Source: SZUA-430 sp965227535
GTDB taxonomy: Bacteria; Pseudomonadota; Alphaproteobacteria; Micropepsales; Micropepsaceae
Direction: 5' to 3'
Assembly: GCA_965227535.1 (NCBI GenBank)
Contig: OZ245761.1
Coordinates: 2,666,001 to 2,730,000 of the forward strand
Length of the DNA: 64,000 nucleotides
Position 1 is the first letter of the stretch. The number at the start of each line of letters is the position of its first letter. Made by a program: the position numbers and the translations under genes. The notes under the pieces are model-generated. The model was not told the origin of the DNA and searched no databases. It worked only from the letters and a program-made list of their open reading frames with translations. Below, in pieces: positions 44,736 to 53,683 of the stretch.

Positions 44736-45668
44736 ATGCACACCTTGATCAGCGCGTTCTGCAATGCCGTGTTGATCGGCCTTTTCATCGTCGCGTTCGG
44801 CGCAGCCTTCGGCCGCCTCCACCCGCTACTCGATCTCTTCGGGCAGTTTGTGCTCCCGGCGCTCGTCGGCGCCGTCATCATCGTGCTGATCGCCCTCATG
44901 ACGGCGCGCTACGGCATTGCGCTCGTCGCCGTCGCGGCGCTCCTCACGAACCTCCTGATCGCCTGGCCCTGGATCCAGAAGCCGACGCCGAGCGAAGCGA
45001 CGGGGCCGACGGTGAAGGTCCTGCTCTTCAACGTCTATTACTACAACAAACGCCTCGACGAAGCCGCGAAGGTCGTGCACGAACTGAACCCCGACATCGT
45101 CGTCCTGCACGAAGTAATCCCGCGTGTGCGCCCCGATCTCGACGCGATGGCCGACGCCTTCCCCTATCGCGTCGAAAGCTGGCTCGAACGTCCGGCCGAC
45201 GCTCTCATCCTCTCGCGCTTCCCGCTGGAAGACCTCGCCGCCGAACTTCCCGTGCCCAAACACCGCCGCCCCCTCGGCGCAGCGAAGGTCACGATCGGCG
45301 ACCGCACACTCACCCTCTTTGCCGCGCACCTATCGCTGCCACCGCTCCTCGAAGGACGCGGCTCACAGATGGCCGAGATGCAGGAAATCGCCGAGACCGT
45401 GAACAGCCGCACCGGCCCACGCTTGCTCGTCGGCGACTTCAACGCGGCGACGTGGGGAGCCGTCATTACGCACGCACGGACCGTCGCCGCCCTCGACGTG
45501 CTGACAGGCCCAAGCGGCAGCTGGCCGACCTTCCTGCCGCGCGACCTCGGAATCCCGATCGATCACATGCTGGCGTCGCAGGAGATCACCTTCGTCTCGC
45601 GCACCCTCGTGACGATCCCGGGCTCGGATCACCGCGCGGTCCTCGCCGAGATCAAATTCAAGAACTAG
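44736..45668 (+). CDS. Endonuclease/exonuclease/phosphatase-fold membrane protein
   Basis: 310 residues: three N-terminal membrane helices (to about residue 75), then an EEP domain with VKVLLFNVYYYN, DIVVLHEV (metal Glu), LFAAHLSLPP, LLVGDFNAATWG and the terminal GSDHRAVLAEI (catalytic Asp-His). Similar proteins are common in alphaproteobacteria with no defined substrate; phosphodiesters or lipids are possible. ATG at 44736. Confidence 0.85.
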   Translation: MHTLISAFCNAVLIGLFIVAFGAAFGRLHPLLDLFGQFVLPALVGAVIIVLIALMTARYGIALVAVAALLTNLLIAWPWIQKPTPSEATGPTVKVLLFNVYYYNKRLDEAAKVVHELNPDIVVLHEVIPRVRPDLDAMADAFPYRVESWLERPADALILSRFPLEDLAAELPVPKHRRPLGAAKVTIGDRTLTLFAAHLSLPPLLEGRGSQMAEMQEIAETVNSRTGPRLLVGDFNAATWGAVITHARTVAALDVLTGPSGSWPTFLPRDLGIPIDHMLASQEITFVSRTLVTIPGSDHRAVLAEIKFKN

Positions 45669-46240
45669 CCTGGGAAGAGCTGCACGCCGACCTTCTCCAT
45701 CTGCCCGTCGGCCGTAGCCGTCAGACAGGCAAGGCTCTCCATCCCCTGCACGTAGCAAAACACCGGCAGCCGCTGCGCCCGGATCTGCTCATACGTTTCG
45801 CGATCGACGCCCGCTTCCGGATAGAACGGAAACTCGCCGCTCTTCGGCGCCTCGTCGCCGGCCGCCCACGCCGGAAAATCCGCCGACGACTTGAACATGT
45901 GATCTTGGGACAGCCATTCACCCAGCGCCTTCACCATCTCGCCCCGCGTCTTCACGCCGGCGAAGATCATCACCTGCGCGCCCGGCGCCGCTTCGCTCCA
46001 CAACACGGTGCCGTCAGGCGCGCGCACCGCGATCGTTACCACCGCCGTCGCGCAATTGCCGCCGTTCGAGAAAGCCTCAGTGCGATACGTACGGCCTCGA
46101 GCCGGCGTCCAATCCCGCCACGCGGCCGCCGAACAATTCGGCGCCGCCTCGGCGCTCACCGTCACGCGCTCGACACCGGCAAGCGCAAGCCCACCTAAAA
46201 CGAAGGTGCCGGCCAGAACTGCAAGCGAACGAAAGGCCAT
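45665..46240 (-). CDS. Hypothetical secreted protein
   Basis: 191 residues with a signal peptide (LAVLAGTFVLGGLALAG) and several Cys (NCSAAAW, GNCATAV, VFCYVQG, LACLTA), suggesting two disulfides in a periplasmic protein. No family recognised. It lies 60 bp downstream of the MOSC gene in the same direction and may be the last gene of the ahcY transcript. Its stop overlaps the end of the convergent EEP gene. Confidence 0.6.
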   Translation of the reverse strand: MAFRSLAVLAGTFVLGGLALAGVERVTVSAEAAPNCSAAAWRDWTPARGRTYRTEAFSNGGNCATAVVTIAVRAPDGTVLWSEAAPGAQVMIFAGVKTRGEMVKALGEWLSQDHMFKSSADFPAWAAGDEAPKSGEFPFYPEAGVDRETYEQIRAQRLPVFCYVQGMESLACLTATADGQMEKVGVQLFPG

Positions 46241-46300
46241 GAGTGTCTCCCTAAATGACGCGCCAACGTCGCGCGAAACATCGTCGAAATGAAGGCGCGC

Positions 46301-47149
46301 TCACACCCGCGCAAGGGGAAATCCTTCGGGCCGCTCCGCCAGAACCTCAACCGGATCGCCGACAGCAACCCGCCCGATCGCGCGCGGAACGCTGTTCCAC
46401 CCGAACAGCACGCCCTTCACCCGCGGATCGGCCGACATGCGTAAGCGCACAAGACTGGCGAGAGGCTCTTTCCCCATACTCTCGCCCGTCATCTGATCCT
46501 TGGTTGTCACGATGCAGCGGTCACACGGCTTCACGAGATCGACCTCGATCCCGCCGATGCGCAACGCCTTCCAGTAATCGTCACGCCACGGCTCATCGCA
46601 CGCGATGACGATGTTCGGCCGAAAGCGCGCCATTGGTACAGCCGCGCCACCCCGCTGCACGATCTCGTCGTTGAGCGCGGTGAGCGATCCCGTCGTCGCA
46701 ATCAAAACCGGATAGGCATCAGCAAACGTGACGGGCAGCGGCTCCGCCGTCCAAATCCCACGCTTCAACCGATCCGTCCGCGCGTCCATGTGTACGAGCA
46801 GTGCATCGTCGCCCAGCACCGCCGACACCCAAGCATGCGCCTGCGCATCCGCCACCGCGGCGCTCACCGTCGTATCCCAAACGGTAACGTCGAGCCGCTC
46901 AGCGCCCGACGGGATACTCACCAGGATCTTGGGCACACCCGGCGCCGACAAGCGAACACCGCCGGCGATAGGCTCCGCCGCGATAGTCGCCAACGCCGAG
47001 CGCGAACGCTGCGTGTGGAACATCCCCGTCCGATCGACGGCAAGCCATCGTCGATCATTGTCGAGCCCCCGCGGCTCAACGCGCACGCCGTCGGTGTTGA
47101 CGGCGCGCGCCCCTTTAAGCGGATAGTAGTGCAGCGAGACGACGCGCAT
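46301..47149 (-). CDS. MOSC-domain protein, YcbX/mARC type, behind ahcY
   Basis: 282 residues: N-terminal beta-barrel (LHYYPLKGARAV, GLDNDRRWLAVDRTG), then the MOSC core with LVKPCDRCIVTT (Cys209, Cys212), the CxRC site that holds the molybdenum cofactor in mARC/YcbX enzymes, and FGWNSVPRAIGRVAVGD. Likely a molybdenum-dependent reductase of N-oxygenated compounds. It follows ahcY by 12 bp, so the two are almost certainly one transcript. The other MOSC protein in the window (13939-14841) shares the ahcY promoter. Confidence 0.88.
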   Translation of the reverse strand: MRVVSLHYYPLKGARAVNTDGVRVEPRGLDNDRRWLAVDRTGMFHTQRSRSALATIAAEPIAGGVRLSAPGVPKILVSIPSGAERLDVTVWDTTVSAAVADAQAHAWVSAVLGDDALLVHMDARTDRLKRGIWTAEPLPVTFADAYPVLIATTGSLTALNDEIVQRGGAAVPMARFRPNIVIACDEPWRDDYWKALRIGGIEVDLVKPCDRCIVTTKDQMTGESMGKEPLASLVRLRMSADPRVKGVLFGWNSVPRAIGRVAVGDPVEVLAERPEGFPLARV

Positions 47150-47161
47150 CTCGCGTGGCTC

Positions 47162-48556
47162 CTAGTAGCGATAGTGGTCCGTCTTGAACGGACCTTCGCG
47201 GTCGATGCCCAGATACTCAGCCTGCTGCGGCGAGAGCTTCGTCAGCTTCACGCCCAGCTTCGCGAGATGCAGACGCGCAACCTTCTCGTCCAGCTTTTTC
47301 GGCAGCGTGAACACCTTGTTCTCGTACTTCGCGTGGTTCAGCCACAGCTCGATCTGCGCCAAGGTCTGGTTCGTGAACGACGAACTCATCACAAAGCTCG
47401 GATGACCCGTGCCGTTGCCGAGGTTCACAAGGCGACCTTCCGACAGCAGAATGATCCGCTTGCCGCCCGGGAATTCGATCTCGTCCACCTGCGGCTTCAC
47501 GTTGTGCCACTTGAAATTGCGCAGCGCCGCAACCTGAATCTCGGAATCGAAGTGCCCGATATTGCAGACGATCGCGCGGTCCTTCATCGCCCGCATGTGA
47601 TCGACGGTGATCACATCGACGTTGCCGGTCGCCGTGACGAAGATGTCGGCACGCGGTGCCGCATCGTCCATCGTCGCGACCTCATAGCCTTCCATCGAAG
47701 CCTGCAGCGCGCAGATCGGATCGATTTCCGACACGATCACGCGGCAACCCGCATTGCGCAGCGACGCCGCCGAGCCCTTGCCCACGTCGCCAAAGCCCGC
47801 GACCATCGCAACCTTGCCCGACATCATCACGTCCGTACCGCGCTTGATGCCGTCGACCAAGCTCTCGCGGCAACCGTACAGATTGTCGAACTTCGACTTC
47901 GTCACGCTGTCGTTGACGTTGATGGCGGGGAACGGAAGTTCCTTGCGCTCGGCCATCTGATAAAGTCGATGCACGCCCGTCGTGGTTTCTTCGGTGACGC
48001 CTTTGATGGCCGCTGCGATCTTCGAATAGAAGCCGGGCTTCTTCTCGATCGTCTTCTTCATGACGGCGAAGAGCGCCTCTTCTTCTTCGTTCTTCGGCTT
48101 CGAGATCACGCCGATGTCGCGCTCGGCCTTCGGCCCCAGCACGCACAGCAACGTCGCGTCACCGCCGTCGTCGAGAATCATGTTCGGCACGCCGCCGTCA
48201 GCCCACTCGAACAGCTTGTGCACGTATTCCCAATACTCGATCAGCGTCTCGCCCTTCTTGGCGAACACCGGCGTACCCGAAGCGGCAATCGCCGCCGCCG
48301 CATGATCCTGCGTCGAGAAAATATTGCACGACGCCCAACGCACATCCGCGCCCAGTTCTTTCAGCGTCTCGATCAAAACGGCGGTCTGGATCGTCATGTG
48401 CAAACAGCCCGCGATCCGCGCGCCCTTGAGCGGCTTCGATGCGCCGTACTCTTCGCGCGTCGCCATCAGGCCCGGCATTTCGGTCTCGGCGATCGCGATC
48501 TCGCGCCGCCCCCAATCCGCAAGCTTGATATCGGTGACGACGTAATCGTGTGCCAT
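47162..48556 (-). CDS. ahcY: Adenosylhomocysteinase
   Basis: 464 residues. Hydrolyses S-adenosylhomocysteine to adenosine and homocysteine, keeping methyl transfer running. Marks: CLHMTIQTAVLIETL, VNDSVTKSKFDNLYGCRESL with the active-site Lys/Asp, the NAD fold VAGFGDVGKGSAASLR and the C-terminal DHYRY tail that reaches the partner subunit's cofactor. ATG at 48556 has GGAGC upstream. First gene of a likely ahcY-MOSC(-45665) operon under the promoter at 48603-48665. Confidence 0.97.
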   Translation of the reverse strand: MAHDYVVTDIKLADWGRREIAIAETEMPGLMATREEYGASKPLKGARIAGCLHMTIQTAVLIETLKELGADVRWASCNIFSTQDHAAAAIAASGTPVFAKKGETLIEYWEYVHKLFEWADGGVPNMILDDGGDATLLCVLGPKAERDIGVISKPKNEEEEALFAVMKKTIEKKPGFYSKIAAAIKGVTEETTTGVHRLYQMAERKELPFPAINVNDSVTKSKFDNLYGCRESLVDGIKRGTDVMMSGKVAMVAGFGDVGKGSAASLRNAGCRVIVSEIDPICALQASMEGYEVATMDDAAPRADIFVTATGNVDVITVDHMRAMKDRAIVCNIGHFDSEIQVAALRNFKWHNVKPQVDEIEFPGGKRIILLSEGRLVNLGNGTGHPSFVMSSSFTNQTLAQIELWLNHAKYENKVFTLPKKLDEKVARLHLAKLGVKLTKLSPQQAEYLGIDREGPFKTDHYRY

Positions 48557-48602
48557 TGAAAAGCTCCGTGCATAAGGCGCCCCCGAGGCGCCATTTCGCG
48601 AC

Positions 48603-48665
48603 CCTATACCACCCGCAAACCGGCCCCACAAGCGGGACATAAAGAAATGTTTATATCTTTAAGTC
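48603..48665 (-). promoter_or_regulatory. ahcY promoter with 30-bp operator
   Basis: Read leftwards: operator at 48636-48665 (arms GACTTAAAGA and TCTTTATGTC around a 10-nt centre), -35 CTTGTG (48627-48632), an 18-nt spacer with CCGGTTTGCGGGTG, -10 TATAGG (48603-48608). Agrees position by position with 14875-14937. Operator placement directly upstream of -35 would suit an ArsR-type regulator such as SahR; this is inference. No SAM or SAH riboswitch fold was recognised in the short leader. Confidence 0.72.
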
Positions 48666-48711
48666 CCAAGGCTTTACGACCCGGCGGTAGCCCGCGCACA
48701 CGACCGGATCA

Positions 48712-50301
48712 TCATGATGCTGGCTCGGAATCGATGGCCAAAAACCATTTGGCGCGCGACCCTGTCTCAGGACACGACCGAAGCAGCGCGAGCAATCGCT
48801 CGAGGTCCGACGGGTTCGGCAAGAAAGCCGCGCGGTTGATTTTCTTGCGCGGCAACTCAAACCACAGATCCAAGTCGAACGTAGCGCCCGCTCGCTCCCA
48901 GCGGCAGATGATCTCCAGCTGCTCAAGCACGCCCAAATGCGCAACAAACCGGCCCAAGCCGCGTGCGAAGAATGCGTCACCCCGATCGGCCAACACCGCC
49001 AGCCTTGCCGGTGGCACGACCGCGCGGGCTTTCTTCAACGCAGCCGCCGCCCGCCGCGCCGCCTCGAGATCGGTGCCTTCGAAAGCAATCGCCATCAGCG
49101 CCTGGACCGCCTTCTCATGTCCAAGCCGCGCGCTCGCGCCGAGAAAGGGAAACGCCTCACGCTCCGTGAGACCGCTCGCCGCATCGAAGATGCGCTGCCC
49201 GTCTTCCGCGTTCCCGTGGTGAGCGAGAACATCGGCAGCAAAGCGATTAGAGCCTTTTGCTCCAACAAGCTCTGAGCGCGCGATGGCGAGCCAATCGATG
49301 CCGAGCGCCGTGAGCCCGAACTGCGCCAAGTCGGCGACGCTCGGCGCACGGTGGAGAGCAAACGGCAGGAGCAACGCGGACGGTTCGGCAACCGCAGATC
49401 GATTCTCGACGACCCATTCGAGTGCGGCCACCTGAACCTTCGCGGAGCGATCGCGCAACCCACGACGCATCAAGGCCTGCCTGTCCCCGCTGAACGGAAT
49501 CGCCCGCTGGTTCGCACCGGCCTTGCCTTTCCAATGATACGAGCCGGACAGCGCCGCACGCATCGCCACCGCACGAACCGATGCATTGCGCGATTGCGTC
49601 GCGAGCGCCTCTAACTCGCCGTCGATGGAATCCGATCGCAGCAGGTGGTGCAACAGACGCGCCGACCGCACATCGGCCGAAAGACGAAGCCCGTCGCGCA
49701 AGATCTTCAAAACGCTCTCGTCTCGCACGATAGACGAAACAAGGTGGCCCGCGCGAACCGTCGCGCGCCCATACGCGTCGAATGCCCACAAAAGCTCAAT
49801 GCACGACGCTACAATATCGGGACGGATTCGATCCTTCAGATGTGCGAGCCGTCCCTCGGCCACAAGCCGAACCTCGAGCGCCCAATCGTTCAATCTGTGA
49901 ATCAAGAGCGCCAATGCAAACGAACTTGGGATATCGGATATCGCGCGCAGCGCGGCCTCGCGCACATACCCCGATCCATGCGTCGTCAACGCAAAGACAG
50001 CCGCAGGTGACACCGCGAACAATGCGCTTGCCGGCACGCATTGCGCATCGCTTTTCGTTCGCCATCCGATTCGCGCGCCGAAATGCGCATCGGCTTGGCG
50101 CTCGACAATCCGCCGCATGGCATCGCTCAAACGCGACACGCGCCGCGGATCGTATCCCTCAAGAAAATCAACACCGGCAGTCGTTGCGGTAGGTCGAGAC
50201 CCAAAGACGGACGAGAGCCCGTTGCTCCTCCTGGCGGCAGCTTCAAACGCCGCGCCGACCGCAGCTTCAAAGTCGGACTTAAGCGTTGAGCGAAGCGCCA
50301 C
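48712..50301 (-). CDS. HEAT-like repeat protein of unknown function
   Basis: 529 residues, mostly helical with recurring HEAT/PBS-lyase-like units (YVREAALRAISDIPSSFA, LEVRLVAEGRLAHLKD, AKVQVAALEWVVENRSA, AARRAAAALKKARAV). No signal peptide or catalytic motif seen. Such arrays are usually protein-binding scaffolds. GTG at 50301 has AGGG at good distance and starts 8 bp after the lipoprotein stop; a longer GTG start would overlap that gene. Same direction as the lipoprotein, likely one transcript. Confidence 0.65.
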   Translation of the reverse strand: MALRSTLKSDFEAAVGAAFEAAARRSNGLSSVFGSRPTATTAGVDFLEGYDPRRVSRLSDAMRRIVERQADAHFGARIGWRTKSDAQCVPASALFAVSPAAVFALTTHGSGYVREAALRAISDIPSSFALALLIHRLNDWALEVRLVAEGRLAHLKDRIRPDIVASCIELLWAFDAYGRATVRAGHLVSSIVRDESVLKILRDGLRLSADVRSARLLHHLLRSDSIDGELEALATQSRNASVRAVAMRAALSGSYHWKGKAGANQRAIPFSGDRQALMRRGLRDRSAKVQVAALEWVVENRSAVAEPSALLLPFALHRAPSVADLAQFGLTALGIDWLAIARSELVGAKGSNRFAADVLAHHGNAEDGQRIFDAASGLTEREAFPFLGASARLGHEKAVQALMAIAFEGTDLEAARRAAAALKKARAVVPPARLAVLADRGDAFFARGLGRFVAHLGVLEQLEIICRWERAGATFDLDLWFELPRKKINRAAFLPNPSDLERLLALLRSCPETGSRAKWFLAIDSEPAS

Positions 50302-50309
50302 GCAGCGCC

Positions 50310-50879
50310 CTACTCCATCGCGCACGCCGGCATGTCGCCGTCGTTCTTGGGTTTAGGCGCCGTGGCGCACACGGCGTCCCACCACGTCATCACGTATTCG
50401 CCGACGTTGTCGTTGCGCACAGCCAGTGCCTGCATCTCGGGCGAGACGGGCATGCGCAACTCAGCCGGCAGCTTCTTCTGCTGCTCGCACGCGAGAGCGC
50501 GCACTTTCTTCGGCGTCCGCCGCCGCGCACAGGCGCGTCCGACGTCGACCGCGAACTCCTTCACCACGGCCGCCTGATAGCTCGCCAGCGCCTCGCGCTG
50601 CTTGTCGTTCTCGGTGTCGCCGGTCGGGAACGAAGCCCCGCCGGCCGCTTGCTCCGGCAGCCTCAAGATCTCACGCGCCTGATCGAGCATGACGCCATAG
50701 CGCCCCGCCATCAGCGTCATCTCCCAGAGGCTCGCAGCCTCTTCCTGCTTGACGGCTTCAGCCTTGCCGTCCGTATCCGACGTGATGAAATCGGTGAATT
50801 CGGCGCATCCCGCCGCGGCCAACAGCACAGCGCCCGCGGCAGCGCCGCGCGCCAAGCGCAACATCGATCGGTGGTTCAT
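50310..50879 (-). CDS. Hypothetical lipoprotein
   Basis: 189 residues. N-terminus MNHRSMLRLARGAAAGAVLLAAAGC is a lipoprotein signal with lipobox LAAAGC; the mature protein starts with that Cys and is helical. Two or more later Cys pairs (RACARR, LACEQQ, AVCATA, PAC). Unknown family. ATG at 50879 has GGAG seven bases upstream; an in-frame ATG 15 bases earlier lacks a comparable site. Confidence 0.65.
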   Translation of the reverse strand: MNHRSMLRLARGAAAGAVLLAAAGCAEFTDFITSDTDGKAEAVKQEEAASLWEMTLMAGRYGVMLDQAREILRLPEQAAGGASFPTGDTENDKQREALASYQAAVVKEFAVDVGRACARRRTPKKVRALACEQQKKLPAELRMPVSPEMQALAVRNDNVGEYVMTWWDAVCATAPKPKNDGDMPACAME

Positions 50880-50955
50880 TGCGGACTCCGTCATGAGGCG
50901 CGCCCCTGCCCGAACACCTGAGACGCGGAATTGAGCACGGTCCCCCGGCGCTCTG

Positions 50956-51483
50956 TCAACGCCGCGCCCAGGCCAGCGCCCGCGCCTTGCAGGCCCTGAT
51001 CCAGGCGCCCTTCTCTTCCGTGTAGGCGGTGGAATCGTCGGGATGCAGGGCCGCCGCCCGCAACTTTTCGGCCTGATAGGCCAGCGCCTCGTCGCGATGC
51101 GCACGCAGGTAATCGCGAAACGCAAGATTGGGCTCGATCTCAGCGGAGTCCGGTGCGAAGAAGTGAACATGCACGATGCGATTGCCGGCGGCATCGTTGA
51201 GCGTACAAAACCGCCGGCCCACAATCCCGAACTCCCCGCGCCACTCATACCCCAGCGCCAGCACCGCCCTCTCTTGCGTATCGAGCAGCTCGATCGAACG
51301 CACGACAGGCATCAAGTCAACGATAGGTTTGGTGATGATACCCGGGATGGAGGTCGAGCCGATGTGATGCACCGCAACGATCATGTCGCCCAGCGCCTCG
51401 ACGATGCGCAGACGCTCATACGCCGCCCGCTTCGTCCACGCCGGATCATGCGCCACCAAAACGACCGGCCGCTTATCGCTCAT
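50956..51483 (-). CDS. GrpB-family (UPF0157) protein
   Basis: 175 residues with the GrpB signature: VVLVAHDPAWTKRAAYERLR, then IGSTSIPGIITKPIVDLMPVV and HVHFFAPDSAE with FRDYLRAHRDEALAYQ. The fold is nucleotidyltransferase-like; role unknown. ATG at 51483. Lies between a lipoprotein gene and the cold-shock gene terminator. Confidence 0.88.
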   Translation of the reverse strand: MSDKRPVVLVAHDPAWTKRAAYERLRIVEALGDMIVAVHHIGSTSIPGIITKPIVDLMPVVRSIELLDTQERAVLALGYEWRGEFGIVGRRFCTLNDAAGNRIVHVHFFAPDSAEIEPNLAFRDYLRAHRDEALAYQAEKLRAAALHPDDSTAYTEEKGAWIRACKARALAWARR

Positions 51484-51510
51484 CAACTCGAGATAGCACA
51501 GGGGAACTAA

Positions 51511-51539
51511 ACAAAAAGGGCGGCCCGAAGACCGCCCTA
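51511..51539 (-). terminator. Intrinsic terminator of the cold-shock gene
   Basis: Leftward hairpin GGGCGG-TC-TTC-GGG-CCGCCC followed by TTTTTGTTT, about 20 nt after the stop. It overlaps the start region of the GrpB gene. Confidence 0.88.
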
Positions 51540-51560
51540 AGTTCAAATCGGAAGGGGCGA

Positions 51561-51770
51561 TTACGCCGCCTTCAGATTGATCGCCTTCGGCCCGCGAGCA
51601 TCGGCTTCGGTTTCGAAGCTAACGCGCTGACCTTCGTTGAGCGTACGCCATCCCGCGCGTTCGACAGCCGAGATGTGCACGAACACATCTTTGCCGCCGC
51701 CTTCCGGCGAGATAAAGCCAAAGCCTTTTGTGGCGTTGAAGAATTTGACCGTTCCGGTCTTCTGCGACAT
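51561..51770 (-). CDS. Cold-shock protein (CspA family)
   Basis: 69 residues, one OB fold with both RNA-binding motifs: KGFGFISPEG (RNP1) and DVFVHISAVE (RNP2). Binds single-stranded RNA/DNA and acts as RNA chaperone. ATG at 51770. The 217-bp gap up to 51987 probably holds its promoter and long leader, common in this family; I see no other gene there. Confidence 0.95.
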   Translation of the reverse strand: MSQKTGTVKFFNATKGFGFISPEGGGKDVFVHISAVERAGWRTLNEGQRVSFETEADARGPKAINLKAA

Positions 51771-51987
51771 GCGATTCAAGTCCTTTGATGCAGGCGGTTT
51801 CACCAGAGCGACATGCTCCGGCGTCGTGAGAGGCGATGCGAAAGGAATGGAGGAACCGTCTTGCACGAAGGCTGTAACGCCGCCGTCAATCTTGTCCGCA
51901 CGTCACCTAGGTGCAGCCGTCACAGCCAATAAGATATGGCCACCTGTCAGTTATTACAAGCATCCGGGACCCGCGAAAATCCGCGTT

Positions 51988-52875
51988 TTAGGGGCCTGTA
52001 ACTTTGTATCCTTTGGCCCGCAGCATCGCGATCAAACTGTCGCGTCCGACCAAGTGTCCGACCCCAACAGTTACGAAATGCGTCTTGTCCGACGCCAGCA
52101 TAACACGCAGCTGCGGCAGCCACTTCCGGTTGCGCGCAACGATCAATTGCGTCCGCAGTTGAGGCACGTCTTTGAATCCGTCATCGACAAGCCGCGACAG
52201 ATCTTCCGGCTTGCCGGAAGCCCACGCGTTCAAAAGATCGAACGGCAAATTCGGCTCTTCAAGAACGCCCTTCACCGTCGCCTTCAAAAACGCCGTCTCG
52301 GTTTTGCGATCAAGCTTGGCGAAATACCCGAGTTGTTCGGAGACGGTTTCGAAATACGCAAACTGCGCGTTCGCTGCCTTGGCCTCTTCCTCGATCACAT
52401 GATCGACGCCGTAATACGAAGAGAACCCGGCCTTCAAATACGCGTAGAGTTCGAGGTAGACCGACGCCAGCCATGGCCTGAGCGGCGCAAGAAGTTTCGG
52501 CGGGTACTGCACCTGCCACGCCGCCTTCTCCATGTCGGCATGCAGCTCCGGCGCCAGCACGTCTTTCAGCGTCTCGCCGTTCTTCAGCTTGCCGCCCTCT
52601 TCGACGAATTTGAGCATCGCCTGCCCGCCTTCATCGAGCGGCGCCTCGAACACGAACACCTGAGACGCCTCACGCGCGCGGTCGATCTCATCGCGCTTCC
52701 ATTTTGTCTGCGGCGGCAACAGATGGATCGAGCCGAAGAGATAGAGCGTCTTGCCGCCCTTCTCGACCGTCCACAAAGCCGGCGTCGCGGTTTCGGGAAT
52801 GACGGGCTCGTCCGCCGCCTGCGCGAACGGCGCAGCGATCAGGAACAGGGCGACAAGCGCGGTCAGCCAACGCAT
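51988..52875 (-). CDS. TraB/GumN-family protein
   Basis: 295 residues with a signal peptide (LTALVALFLIAAPFAQA). TraB/GumN marks: LYLFGSIHLLPPQ near the start and THFVTVGVGHLVGRDSLIAML near the end, each giving a conserved GxxH. The fold is related to metal-dependent Tiki proteases. ATG at 52875 overlaps the HPr stop as ATGA, so it is translated with the PTS genes, an unusual partnership. Confidence 0.88.
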   Translation of the reverse strand: MRWLTALVALFLIAAPFAQAADEPVIPETATPALWTVEKGGKTLYLFGSIHLLPPQTKWKRDEIDRAREASQVFVFEAPLDEGGQAMLKFVEEGGKLKNGETLKDVLAPELHADMEKAAWQVQYPPKLLAPLRPWLASVYLELYAYLKAGFSSYYGVDHVIEEEAKAANAQFAYFETVSEQLGYFAKLDRKTETAFLKATVKGVLEEPNLPFDLLNAWASGKPEDLSRLVDDGFKDVPQLRTQLIVARNRKWLPQLRVMLASDKTHFVTVGVGHLVGRDSLIAMLRAKGYKVTGP

Positions 52876-53162
52876 CAAGAATCCTCACCGAACTTGTTCG
52901 CGATCAATTCCGCCAGCGCATCGAGCGCCGCCTGTGCTTGCCGCCCGCTCGCCGTCATCGAGAGCTCGCTCCCGATTCCCGCGCCCAGCATCATAAGCCC
53001 CATGATCGACGAACCGGAAACCGCGCTGCCGTCTTTCTTGACCGAGATTCGCGCGTCGAACTTGACCGCGCACTGCACGAACTTCGCGGAAGCGCGCGCG
53101 TGCAAGCCCTTGGTGTTGACGATCGTGACGACGCGCGTGAATTCCGCGCCGTCGTCAGCCAC
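52875..53162 (-). CDS. HPr phosphocarrier protein
   Basis: 95 residues. Phosphorylated His in NTKGLHARASAKFV (His21) and the regulatory Ser site in SGSSIMGLMMLGAG. Part of the incomplete regulatory PTS of alphaproteobacteria that senses nitrogen/carbon state rather than importing sugar. GTG at 53162 overlaps the EIIA stop. A longer start would run through the EIIA gene. Confidence 0.93.
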   Translation of the reverse strand: MADDGAEFTRVVTIVNTKGLHARASAKFVQCAVKFDARISVKKDGSAVSGSSIMGLMMLGAGIGSELSMTASGRQAQAALDALAELIANKFGEDS

Positions 53163-53556
53163 CAGCCAGTTCCTTCGACGCGACGCGGATATATTTGCGG
53201 CCCGCCTCCTGCGCCTTGTCGACGGCATCCGAAAGCTTGGCCGTGGGCCGGACCGACGCGAGCTTTATCAACATCGGCAAATTCACGCCCGCGATCACCT
53301 CCACCTTGCCCGTACCCATCGCCGAGATCGCGAGGTTCGAGGGCGTGCCGCCAAACATGTCCGTCAGAAGGATCACGCCTTCGCCGACATCGACCGCCTT
53401 GATCGCGTCCAGGATGTCTTCGCGCCGCACTTCCATATCGTCCTGCGGACCGATGCAGACAGTGCGGAACAAGGTTTGCGGACCAACGACATGTTCGGTG
53501 GCCGACTTCAACTCATCGGCAAGACGGCCATGGGTAACCAGAACGACGCCTATCAT
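53155..53556 (-). CDS. PTS EIIA component, mannose family
   Basis: 133 residues starting MIGVVLVTHGRLADELKSA, with the phosphorylated His9, and VILLTDMFGGTPSNLAI. Receives phosphate from HPr. No EIIB/EIIC permease is present, so it is regulatory. It lies between hprK (127 bp upstream) and HPr. Confidence 0.94.
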   Translation of the reverse strand: MIGVVLVTHGRLADELKSATEHVVGPQTLFRTVCIGPQDDMEVRREDILDAIKAVDVGEGVILLTDMFGGTPSNLAISAMGTGKVEVIAGVNLPMLIKLASVRPTAKLSDAVDKAQEAGRKYIRVASKELAGG

Positions 53557-53683
53557 GGGCTCAAAGAAACTCCTGGTCCCCGGATGCCCAAATCAGTGAG
53601 GGCACGGCTCAGGGCGGCGCATTACATAGTCCTGTTCGCGATGCGCCTCAACGCGTGACAGCGCCAGGCAAGGGGATTGACCG

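Noticed and set aside
46790..48559. 589-residue frame opposite ahcY
   Set aside because: Arg/His-rich antisense shadow; ahcY and the MOSC gene explain the strand bias.
48557..48665. SAM-II or SAH riboswitch in the ahcY leader
   Set aside because: The conserved block lies in and upstream of the promoter, not in the leader, and no riboswitch core was recognised.
53557..53683. rapZ or a remnant between hprK and EIIA
   Set aside because: Only 127 bp with no P-loop or reading frame; nothing resembling RapZ.
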